Assembly (NCBI RefSeq): GCF_943373825.1
Contig: NZ_CALSBP010000002.1
Coordinates: forward strand, 3,709,501 to 3,773,500
Source: Aquimarina spinulae
Lineage (GTDB): Bacteria; Bacteroidota; Bacteroidia; Flavobacteriales; Flavobacteriaceae
DNA length: 64,000 nucleotides
Reading direction: 5' to 3'
Both the position numbers and the translations under genes were made by a program. The notes beneath the pieces are model-generated. The model did no database searches and had not been told where the DNA came from. It was given only the letters and a program-made list of their open reading frames with translations. Within the stretch, counting starts at the first letter, position 1. Each line of letters begins with the position of its first letter. Below, piece by piece: positions 33,980 through 41,007 of this stretch.

Positions 33980-34423
33980 AAAACATTAATCACCGTTTTG
34001 GTAAACCTACTAATAGGGTTACTAACCATGAATGCGCAAACAAGTGCTACAAGTTCTTCTAAATCATCATCACAAGTAACCATAAGTATTAGTGATGATT
34101 CTGGAGAGAAAAGTTATTCTAGATCCTTTGCGATCATTGATATGGAAGAGAGTTTTAGGATCAAAATTAGATTCATGAAATATATGAAGGGCGATGTAAA
34201 GTCTTATCTGATCGATCAATTTGGAAAAGAAAATATGATCATCGACGATGAAGCCTATCTGTGGAGAAAAGAAATAGAAGATGATGAGTTATATGAAGTG
34301 CGACTCAAAGACAATAAATTAAGAATCAATGTAGATAAAGAACTGGCCTCGAATAAATTGATTAAGAAATTTGAACGAATCGGCAAAGAATTAAAATCAA
34401 TTACATCAAAAAACGAAAATTAA
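33977..34423 (+). CDS. Small secreted protein, paralogue A
   Basis: 148 residues with a signal peptide (LITVLVNLLIGLLTMNAQ). The mature part starts with a Ser/Thr-rich stretch (SATSSSKSSSQVTISIS), then FRIKIRFMKYMKGDVKSYLIDQF and an end LINK-type amphipathic helix (NKLIKKFERIGKELKSI). It aligns by eye with the next gene: Ser-rich start, 'VTISIS / VSISYS', 'F-K...L...LKQFL / VKSYLI', and 'KLRINVDKEL / KLNVFMDKEF'. It follows the response regulator by 24 bases and is probably in the same operon. The function is unknown; a periplasmic stress or accessory protein is possible. Confidence 0.7.
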   Translation: MKTLITVLVNLLIGLLTMNAQTSATSSSKSSSQVTISISDDSGEKSYSRSFAIIDMEESFRIKIRFMKYMKGDVKSYLIDQFGKENMIIDDEAYLWRKEIEDDELYEVRLKDNKLRINVDKELASNKLIKKFERIGKELKSITSKNEN

Positions 34424-34451
34424 ATCAATCATCAATCAAAAAACAGAAATT
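34423..34451 (+). repeat. Leader motif, copy 3
   Basis: aatcaatcatcaatcaaaaaacagaaatt lies directly before the ATG at 34452 and matches copy 1 across tcatcaatcaaaaaac. Confidence 0.5.
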
Positions 34452-34874
34452 ATGAAAACAATCATTTGTACATTAAGCCTTGTATTTGCTCTTTCTTTGA
34501 GCAATGCTCAAACAGCTTCAACTTCAAACTCTAAAGTATCTATTAGTTATTCTAGTGATGAACCAGGAGAAGGTAACTATAGAGTTAACATTTCTATCTC
34601 TAATACAGAAGATATGTATATCTTAAAAGCTAGCTTTCCATCATCTAAAACAGGAAAATTAAAACAATTCTTAAAAGATCATTTAACTCCAGAAATGACC
34701 AAAAACGGAACGACATCTACCTGGAAATATAATACCAAAGGAGAAACAGGGTATGTTGTAAAGCTGAAAAGAGGAAAACTAAACGTTTTTATGGATAAAG
34801 AATTCGTACCTGCAGACGTAGTAGAAGATCTTATAGACATGTTTAGCGATCTTAAAGATATTGTAAAAGAATAA
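34452..34874 (+). CDS. Small secreted protein, paralogue B
   Basis: 140 residues, signal peptide MKTIICTLSLVFALSLSNAQ. Mature Ser/Thr-rich start (TASTSNSKVSISYSSD), then YILKASFPSSKTGKLKQFLKDHL, WKYNTKGETGYVVKLKRGKLNVFMDKEF and a C-terminal amphipathic helix (VVEDLIDMFSDLKDIVKE). It is a paralogue of the preceding gene and carries a matching leader motif, so the pair likely arose by tandem duplication including the leader. No domain family recognised. Confidence 0.7.
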   Translation: MKTIICTLSLVFALSLSNAQTASTSNSKVSISYSSDEPGEGNYRVNISISNTEDMYILKASFPSSKTGKLKQFLKDHLTPEMTKNGTTSTWKYNTKGETGYVVKLKRGKLNVFMDKEFVPADVVEDLIDMFSDLKDIVKE

Positions 34875-34899
34875 CTAGATCTTTTATAATAATTTAGAT

Positions 34900-35925
34900 A
34901 TGAGAAAACTTATAGTATTTTCAATTGTTTTATTAGGACTATTTAGTTGTAAAAAAAACGATTCTGATTTAATCTGTGAAAGAATTAATTACCTGGTAGA
35001 TACAAAAAGTAATGTCGCAAAAAAATATTGGAAAGATTTTGATAAGCAGTTACTTTTTGGTCCTATGTTATATTATACAAAAGATGGTCTTTTTACAATA
35101 GATGCTAATGAAGCATTAAAAGAAAAAATAAACCTAGTAGCATATAATTGTAATGATTCTAATATATCTGTGGGGTTTACTCCCATAATTGACACTACAA
35201 ATTTTTATATGAATGTGTCTTATGAAGACAAAAACATATCGGCATTAGAGTATAAAAATACATTAGGAATGTTTAGTGATGTAGAATTAACAGAAAAATT
35301 CATCACCGATGTTAAAGATACAGAAGAATGGATGACAATGGTTATTCATGAAATATTTCATCAATATCAAAAAAAATTCAAAAAGTTTCGAGAAAAACAG
35401 ATGTCGAGCCAAAGAGATTTTGATAGAGATACATTAAATTATTTCTTTAAAAACGAGAATTGGTTTAATACAACAGTTAAGAGCGAAAATCAACTTCTTC
35501 TTAAGATAATACAAGAAGATAATAATGATAGTGTTAAGAATTACATTTCAGAATATTTAGAAAGTAAAGAGCAAAGATATGCTAAGATAAAGAATGAATT
35601 CAGAATAGATATATCTGCATTAGAAGCTAGCTTGTCTAAATCAGAAGGCACGGCCAGGTATATTGAATACTGTACCAAATTAGCGTTATCGACGAGTTCT
35701 AATAATCATACCTTATCCGAAATAGACAGCAAATATGTTGCTAATCGATTTAAAGATTATAATTTAAAACAAGACGAGTGGATGTATAACTTAGGAGGAG
35801 GATATTATTATTCTTTAGGATTTAATTTAACTCGAGTTCTGGAAAAATTAAAAATAAAGTATCAAGAAGATATTTTTTTAGAAAACAAATCATTTGATCA
35901 ATATCTAAAAGAATACCTTGAGTAA
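34900..35925 (+). CDS. HEXXH zinc-metalloprotease-like lipoprotein
   Basis: 341 residues with a lipoprotein signal (MRKLIVFSIVLLGLFSC). The motif MVIHEIFHQYQKKF holds HEXXH at residues 149-153, and an Glu-containing helix (SEGTARYIEYC, Glu near residue 249) could provide the third metal ligand of a gluzincin. The spacing of about 95 residues is long but seen in some families. The rest is Lys-rich helix, with GGGYYYSLGFNLTRVL near the end. It follows paralogue B by 25 bases and may belong to the same regulon. Substrate unknown; a structural role cannot be excluded. Confidence 0.65.
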   Translation: MRKLIVFSIVLLGLFSCKKNDSDLICERINYLVDTKSNVAKKYWKDFDKQLLFGPMLYYTKDGLFTIDANEALKEKINLVAYNCNDSNISVGFTPIIDTTNFYMNVSYEDKNISALEYKNTLGMFSDVELTEKFITDVKDTEEWMTMVIHEIFHQYQKKFKKFREKQMSSQRDFDRDTLNYFFKNENWFNTTVKSENQLLLKIIQEDNNDSVKNYISEYLESKEQRYAKIKNEFRIDISALEASLSKSEGTARYIEYCTKLALSTSSNNHTLSEIDSKYVANRFKDYNLKQDEWMYNLGGGYYYSLGFNLTRVLEKLKIKYQEDIFLENKSFDQYLKEYLE

Positions 35926-35931
35926 TATTAT

Positions 35932-35963
35932 AATGAACCTTATCTGTGATGGTAAGGTTCATT
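35932..35963. terminator. Hairpin overlapping the end of rlmH
   Basis: An 11-bp stem, aatgaacctta / taaggttcatt, with a 10-base loop spans the convergent ends of the 34900 gene and rlmH; the last codons of rlmH lie inside it. Confidence 0.6.
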
Positions 35964-36413
35964 TCTTAATATGGTAAATCCACGATATAACTGTTCTACA
36001 AAAAATAAACGTATCATTTGATGCGAAAATGTCATTTTGGATAACGATAGTTTACTATTAGCCCGGCTGTAAACTTCGGGGCTAAACCCATAGGGTCCTC
36101 CTATTGCAAAAATCAACTGTTTGATTCCGCTATTCATATGTTTTTGTAATACTTCAGAAAATAGTACAGAATCATATTGCTTTCCATTTTCATCGAGCAA
36201 TATCAATACATCAGAATTTTCTACGTGATTAAGGATTAATTTTCCTTCTTTTTCCTTTTGTTGAGCTTCGCTTAAGTTTTTGGCATTTTTAATATCCGGA
36301 ATAATTTCAAAACTAAATTTAATATAAAACTGTAACCTTTTGATATAGTTGTTGATAAGGTCATTGAGCTGCTTGTCATCTGTTTTGCCAACAGCAAGTA
36401 ATTTGATATTCAT
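35940..36413 (-). CDS. rlmH: 23S rRNA (pseudouridine(1915)-N3)-methyltransferase RlmH
   Basis: 157 residues, normal length. MNIKLLAVGKTDDKQLNDLINNYIKRL at the start, the SAM-binding loop LIFAIGGPYGFSPEVYSRA and the conserved tail KMTFSHQMIRLFFVEQLYRGFTILRNEPYHH are clear RlmH signatures. It methylates pseudouridine 1915 in helix 69 of 23S rRNA on the assembled ribosome. Stands alone on the minus strand. Confidence 0.96.
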   Translation of the reverse strand: MNIKLLAVGKTDDKQLNDLINNYIKRLQFYIKFSFEIIPDIKNAKNLSEAQQKEKEGKLILNHVENSDVLILLDENGKQYDSVLFSEVLQKHMNSGIKQLIFAIGGPYGFSPEVYSRANSKLSLSKMTFSHQMIRLFFVEQLYRGFTILRNEPYHHR

Positions 36414-36554
36414 GTGTATTTAATATTATAATAGTTTTTACTCAAAAACCAGATGAAACATAGATTTGTGATGTAAAGTAAATAAAAATACGATGTGCTT
36501 CTCACTTCGTACTTCCGACTTCTTTTTTTACATTAGCAAAAATAACCATTCAAT

Positions 36555-37412
36555 ATGATTAGCGAAACCCAATTCAATAAAGAAATTGATTTGATAATTA
36601 CCAATGCCATACGCGAAGATGTAGGAGATGGCGATCATAGTTCATTAGCTTGTATTCCCGAATCAATCACAGGAAAAGCAAAACTTTTAGTTAAGGATGA
36701 AGGGATTCTGGCTGGAGTAGAGTTTGCAAAAAAAGTATTTAATTATGTAGACCCAAATATAAAAATCGAGACTTTACTAGAAGACGGGTCTCGTGTTAAA
36801 TACGGAGATGTAGCTTTTTATGTTTCAGGAAGCTCACAATCTATTCTTAAAGCAGAACGATTAGTGCTTAATGCTATGCAAAGAATGAGTGCAATTGCTA
36901 CCAAAACAAACCATTTTGTAACCCTTTTAGAAGGAACAGGAACTAAGATTTTAGATACCCGTAAAACAACTCCAGGAATACGAGCATTAGAAAAATGGGC
37001 GGTAAAGATTGGAGGAGGAGAGAACCATAGATTTGCATTATATGATATGGTAATGCTAAAAGATAACCATATCGATTTTGCCGGGGGAATTACTAAAGCT
37101 ATAGAAAAAACCAAACAATACCTTTCTAATCAAAACCTTGATCTTAAAATTATTGTTGAAGCTCGAGACCTTAATGAGATCAAAGAAATACTTCAAACAC
37201 CGGGAGTATATCGAATATTAATTGATAATTTTAATTATGAAGATACTCGGGAAGCTGTAAAATTAATTGGTGATTCGTGTCTTACTGAATCTAGCGGAGG
37301 AATTAATGAAGAAACCGTACGTAACTATGCAGAATGTGGTGTAGATTATATTAGTAGTGGTGCGCTAACACATTCTGTATATAATCTGGATTTGAGCTTG
37401 AAAGCTGTTTAA
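36555..37412 (+). CDS. nadC: Nicotinate-nucleotide pyrophosphorylase (carboxylating)
   Basis: 285 residues. It converts quinolinate and PRPP to nicotinate mononucleotide in NAD synthesis. Signatures: AIREDVGDGDHSSLACIP at the start, LNAMQRMSAIATKT, ILDTRKTTPGIRALEKWAVKIGGGENHRFALYD and MLKDNHIDFAGG, VEARDLNEI, then SSGGINEETVRNYAECGVDYISSGALTHS. nadA and nadB are not in the window. The BrkB-family gene follows after 3 bases, so both are co-transcribed. Confidence 0.97.
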   Translation: MISETQFNKEIDLIITNAIREDVGDGDHSSLACIPESITGKAKLLVKDEGILAGVEFAKKVFNYVDPNIKIETLLEDGSRVKYGDVAFYVSGSSQSILKAERLVLNAMQRMSAIATKTNHFVTLLEGTGTKILDTRKTTPGIRALEKWAVKIGGGENHRFALYDMVMLKDNHIDFAGGITKAIEKTKQYLSNQNLDLKIIVEARDLNEIKEILQTPGVYRILIDNFNYEDTREAVKLIGDSCLTESSGGINEETVRNYAECGVDYISSGALTHSVYNLDLSLKAV

Positions 37413-37415
37413 TAT

Positions 37416-38339
37416 ATGTCGAAACCCGTAGAAGATAGGCTTAATAAGATTCCTGTGATCAATATATTGGTCAAAATAGGGAAGAAACTTATTCTTCCTG
37501 GTTTTGAAGGACTGTCGATATACGACCTAATAGAGATTTATGTAATCGGAATTATAAAAGGCACTTTTTCGGCTAGAGCCAGTGCGATATCATGGAGTTT
37601 TTTTCTTTCTCTATTTCCATTCTTATTATTTCTTCTTAATTTGATTCCTTACGTGCCGATAGATGGGTTTGAGGAGAATTTTTTTGAATTTGTTAACGGA
37701 GCATTACCGAATCAATCGTCAGATTTTTTCTCCGGGATATTCGAAGATATTGCATCTAATCCTCGAGGAGGATTATTATCAACTGTTTTTGTGCTATCTA
37801 TACTTTTTATGACTAATGGGATTAATGCAGTTTTCTCTGGTTTTGAATATTCGTATCATGTAACACTTAATAGAAATTTTGTACGACAGTATGTAGTAGC
37901 ATTAGGGGTGTCTATTATCGTGGCATCGTTATTGTTAATTACAGTTATAGGAACTTTATACTTTTCGTATTTGGTAGATGATTTAAATAAAATGGGAGTT
38001 GTTGACGATACTGTTTTTTGGTTAACATTAGGTAAATATGCGCTATTTGTCTTTATGATATTTGTAATTATTGCTACCTTATTTTATTTCGGTACCTCAG
38101 AAGGAAAACAAAATAAATTCTTTTCACCCGGTGCGTTTATGACCACTTTTTTGATTATTATTACAACATATCTATTTGGAGTATATATAGATAACTTCTC
38201 TAATTATAATCAATTGTATGGTTCTATTGGAGCAATGTTGATATTAATGTTATATATATGGCTTAATGCTAATTTGTTATTGCTGGGTTTTGAACTTAAT
38301 GCATCATTAAATCAATTAAGAAAGAATTTTAATACATAA
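37416..38339 (+). CDS. YihY/BrkB-family membrane protein
   Basis: 307 residues with about six membrane helices. The conserved SARASAISWSFFLSLFPFLLFLLNLIPYVP and the late block YNQLYGSIGAMLILMLYIWLNANLLLLGFELNA are signatures of the BrkB/YihY family. The family is of unclear biochemical role (earlier called ribonuclease BN in error). It starts 3 bases after nadC. The C-terminal tail after the last helix is short. Confidence 0.92.
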   Translation: MSKPVEDRLNKIPVINILVKIGKKLILPGFEGLSIYDLIEIYVIGIIKGTFSARASAISWSFFLSLFPFLLFLLNLIPYVPIDGFEENFFEFVNGALPNQSSDFFSGIFEDIASNPRGGLLSTVFVLSILFMTNGINAVFSGFEYSYHVTLNRNFVRQYVVALGVSIIVASLLLITVIGTLYFSYLVDDLNKMGVVDDTVFWLTLGKYALFVFMIFVIIATLFYFGTSEGKQNKFFSPGAFMTTFLIIITTYLFGVYIDNFSNYNQLYGSIGAMLILMLYIWLNANLLLLGFELNASLNQLRKNFNT

Positions 38340-38373
38340 TTTTACTAACATAGATTTCTAATAATTTTTTAAA

Positions 38374-38934
38374 ATGAAAAAACTAAGTATATTATTTATA
38401 GCGCTTTTAACTATTGTATCTGTTCAGGCTCAAACCAAAATTGGTGATGCTACATTACCTAATATGGTAAAATTTAATGAAGAAGATTTGACCATTAATG
38501 GAGGAGGCCTAAGAGAAAAATTCTTTTTTGATATTTATGCAGGAGCATTATATCTTAAGAAAAAAAGTAGTAATGCCAGTGCAATAGCCAAAGCAGATGA
38601 AACTATGGCAATTAAATTACATATTCTATCAGGTATGATGTCTAGAAGTAAAATGGCTAATGCATTACGTGAAGGATTTAAAAAATCAACTAACGGAAAT
38701 ATGAAGCCTTATAACGAAAGAATAGAAAAATTTATAGGCTTTATTAATAATGAAATAGAGGTTGATCAAATCTATGATATGGTGTATGAAAAAGGAAAAG
38801 GAAGTGTAATCTATAAAGATGGTAAAGAAAAAGGATATGTGACTGGACTAGATTTTAAGGAAGCACTTTTTAATATCTGGTTAGGAAGTAAACCAGCAGA
38901 CAAAGGGCTTAAAAAAGAGATGCTTGGGCGTTAA
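38374..38934 (+). CDS. Chalcone isomerase-like secreted protein, paralogue 1
   Basis: 186 residues, signal peptide MKKLSILFIALLTIVSVQAQ. The mature part has the chalcone-isomerase-like pattern IGDATLPNMVKFNEEDLTINGGGLREKFFFDIYAGALYLKK, MAIKLHILSGMMSRSKMANALREGF and the end GLDFKEALFNIWLGSKPADKGLKKEMLG. Such bacterial proteins share the fatty-acid-binding fold of plant enzymes; no chalcone activity is implied. First of three related genes here, all with signal peptides, so they act in the periplasm. It is the most divergent of the three. Confidence 0.85.
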   Translation: MKKLSILFIALLTIVSVQAQTKIGDATLPNMVKFNEEDLTINGGGLREKFFFDIYAGALYLKKKSSNASAIAKADETMAIKLHILSGMMSRSKMANALREGFKKSTNGNMKPYNERIEKFIGFINNEIEVDQIYDMVYEKGKGSVIYKDGKEKGYVTGLDFKEALFNIWLGSKPADKGLKKEMLGR

Positions 38935-38991
38935 ATCAATAAGATATAATTGTATTTTTGTTAAAAATTTAAGTAAATGTATTTCAAGATG

Positions 38992-39020
38992 TTGTGCATG
39001 CATAATATTTTTTATATTTG
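38992..39020 (+). promoter_or_regulatory. Promoter of chalcone-isomerase-like paralogue 2
   Basis: TTG (38992-38994), 18 bases, TATATTTG (39013-39020). It overlaps the start-like codon at 39018, showing that the true start is the ATG at 39078. Confidence 0.7.
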
Positions 39021-39077
39021 TGCGCTTTAAAAATTAAGTTTAAACAAATATTAATACCCCAAATACCTTTAGTTATA

Positions 39078-39641
39078 ATGAAAAAAATTACTTTAGTACT
39101 GGTAGCACTAATTTCCCTGTCTACTGCTACTGCGCAAATTAGAGTTGGTAAAGCTATTTTGCCTTATGAAGAAAATTTTGGTGATACCGATTTAAAATTA
39201 AATGGTGCCGGAATGAGAAAAGTGCTTTGGATCGACATGTATGCAGGAGGGCTTTATTTAACAAAAAAGAGCAAAGACCCTAAAGAAATTCTTGATGCAG
39301 ATGAAACTATGGCTATAAAACTAAATATTGTTTCCGGTTTTGTTACCCAAAAGAAAATGATAAAAGCGGTAAAAGATGGATTTGATAGAGCTACTTTTGG
39401 TAATACCAAAGCATTAGATGAGAGAATAAATAAATTTATTAAATTTTTCTCAGAGCCTATAGTAAAGAATGACATCTTTGATATTGTATATATTAAAGGT
39501 AAAGGGGTGACTGCTTTTAAAAATGAAAAAGAACTTGGTGTAATCAAGGGGCGTGATTTTAAATATGCATTATTCAAAATTTGGCTTGGAGATGAACCAG
39601 CAAGTGAAGAAATTAAAAATGGAATGTTAGGTATACAATGA
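39078..39641 (+). CDS. Chalcone isomerase-like secreted protein, paralogue 2
   Basis: 187 residues from the ATG at 39078, which gives a proper signal peptide (ITLVLVALISLSTATAQ) and lies downstream of the promoter. The pattern IRVGKAILPYEENFGDTDLKLNGAGMRKVLWIDMYAGGLYLTKKS, then TKALDERINKFIKFF and the end GRDFKYALFKIWLGDEPASEEIKNGMLG, is close to paralogue 3, so these two are the more recent duplicates. The DUF2147 gene follows after a hairpin terminator. Function unknown; lipid or small-molecule binding is the usual guess for the fold. Confidence 0.85.
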   Translation: MKKITLVLVALISLSTATAQIRVGKAILPYEENFGDTDLKLNGAGMRKVLWIDMYAGGLYLTKKSKDPKEILDADETMAIKLNIVSGFVTQKKMIKAVKDGFDRATFGNTKALDERINKFIKFFSEPIVKNDIFDIVYIKGKGVTAFKNEKELGVIKGRDFKYALFKIWLGDEPASEEIKNGMLGIQ

Positions 39642-39665
39642 CCTAAAATCATTAATATAATACGC

Positions 39666-39700
39666 AAAAAGCTATCGGTTTTAATCGGTAGCTTTTTGTT
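39666..39700 (+). terminator. Terminator after paralogue 2
   Basis: Stem aaaaagctatcg / cggtagcttttt (one T-G wobble) with an 8-base loop and a T-rich tail. Confidence 0.85.
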
Positions 39701-39741
39701 TTTACCATATTTTTTTATCTTAGAATGTATAAACACAAATT

Positions 39742-40182
39742 ATGATGAAAGTTATGAATTTTCGCAACATCCATTTTGTAGCAATAGTATTAATATCTGT
39801 AACAATAAGTGCGCAACAACAAATAGTAGGACAATGGAAAACTATTGATGATACTACTGGCGAACCACGATCTATTGTAGAAATTTATAAGAAAGGAAAC
39901 AAACTGTTTGGGAAGATTTTACAGGTATTAGATGAAGCAGAGAGAAATAAGTTATGCATCGAATGTAAAGGCAATGACCATAATAAGCCCATAGAGGGAA
40001 TGGTAATTATTAAAGAACTTGAAAAAGATGGGAGTCAATATGAGGATGGTACTATTATGGATCCCGAGAATGGCAAAGTATATCGATGCAAAATCTGGAT
40101 TGATGAAGATAACCCAAATGTGCTTAATGTAAGAGGATATATAGCTTTTTTATATAGAACACAAAAATGGATTCGAGTATAA
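39742..40182 (+). CDS. DUF2147 family secreted protein
   Basis: 146 residues with a signal peptide (HFVAIVLISVTISAQ). IVGQWKTIDDTTGEPRSIVEIYKKGNKLFGKILQV at the start and YEDGTIMDPENGKVYRCKIWIDEDNPNVLNVRGYIAFLYRTQKWIRV at the end are DUF2147 signatures. The family is a periplasmic beta-barrel-like fold of unknown role, possibly lipid- or ligand-binding. An alternative start 4 codons inside is possible. It sits between two chalcone-isomerase-like genes, which suggests a related task. Confidence 0.85.
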   Translation: MMKVMNFRNIHFVAIVLISVTISAQQQIVGQWKTIDDTTGEPRSIVEIYKKGNKLFGKILQVLDEAERNKLCIECKGNDHNKPIEGMVIIKELEKDGSQYEDGTIMDPENGKVYRCKIWIDEDNPNVLNVRGYIAFLYRTQKWIRV

Positions 40183-40296
40183 TAATCACAACATATTTCT
40201 TTCTTGAAATTTAAAGAATTATAAATTTTAACAATTCTTTTGGTTAGGTTTTAAAAGATTTAGGACTAACTCCTTGAAATTTTAATAATCTAAACC

Positions 40297-40863
40297 ATGA
40301 AAAAAATAATTACATTAATAGTTGTAGTCCTTATATCTACCTTCGCTATGGCTCAGGTAAGAGTAGGGGATATCGTATTACCTTATAAGGTTAGTTTTGA
40401 AGGAGAAGAACTATCATTAAATGGAGCCGGGATGAGAAGCATTCTTGGATTTGATACCTATTCGGGAGGTCTATATACCAAGAAAAAATATAATGATCCG
40501 GGAGTAGTCTTGGATTCTGATGAGAGCATGTCTATTCGTTTAAATATAGTATCTAAGAAAGTAACAAATAAACGAATGATTAAAGTTTTTAGAAAAGGCT
40601 TTGATGATGCAATGTTTGGTAATACCCAAACCTTAGATGTGAGAATAGAAAAGTTTTTAAAATTATTTTCTTCGCCAATGCAGATCAATGATTACTTTGA
40701 TTTGGTATACATCAAAGGAAAGGGAGTTAAAACCTATAAAAATGGTGAAGAGCTTGGTTTTATAAAAGGTCGAGATTTTAAGTATGCCCTGTTTAAAATT
40801 TGGTTAGGAAATGAACCTGCTTGCAAACTTATTAAAGGAGGAATGTTAGGGTTGAGTAAGTAA
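40297..40863 (+). CDS. Chalcone isomerase-like secreted protein, paralogue 3
   Basis: 188 residues, signal peptide ITLIVVVLISTFAMAQ. The mature part VRVGDIVLPYKVSFEGEELSLNGAGMRSILGFDTYSGGLYTKKK and the end GRDFKYALFKIWLGNEPACKLIKGGMLG closely match paralogue 2. Its own terminator follows. The shared late block DFKYALFKIWLG is the best common marker of the three paralogues. Confidence 0.85.
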   Translation: MKKIITLIVVVLISTFAMAQVRVGDIVLPYKVSFEGEELSLNGAGMRSILGFDTYSGGLYTKKKYNDPGVVLDSDESMSIRLNIVSKKVTNKRMIKVFRKGFDDAMFGNTQTLDVRIEKFLKLFSSPMQINDYFDLVYIKGKGVKTYKNGEELGFIKGRDFKYALFKIWLGNEPACKLIKGGMLGLSK

Positions 40864-40884
40864 GGAATATAAGTTAATATAAGT

Positions 40885-40918
40885 AAGTCTGATTTATTAT
40901 TTAAATCAGACTTTTTTT
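40885..40918 (+). terminator. Terminator after paralogue 3
   Basis: Stem aagtctgattt / aaatcagactt, 7-base loop, then seven T. Confidence 0.85.
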
Positions 40919-40957
40919 ATTCTTAAAAATTAAACTTTATTCTATGGGTTAAACTCG

Positions 40958-40965
40958 TATTTTTG
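40958..40965 (+). promoter_or_regulatory. Putative -7 element of priA
   Basis: TATTTTTG, 42 bases before the priA ATG. The -33 half is weak. Confidence 0.4.
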
Positions 40966-41007
40966 TTGTTTTACACTAAACTATTCCGAATTTTGTTATA
41001 ATTGGTA

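Noticed and set aside
39018..39077. Upstream start for chalcone-isomerase-like paralogue 2
   Set aside because: The -7 element (39013-39020) covers it, and the inner ATG gives a normal signal peptide.
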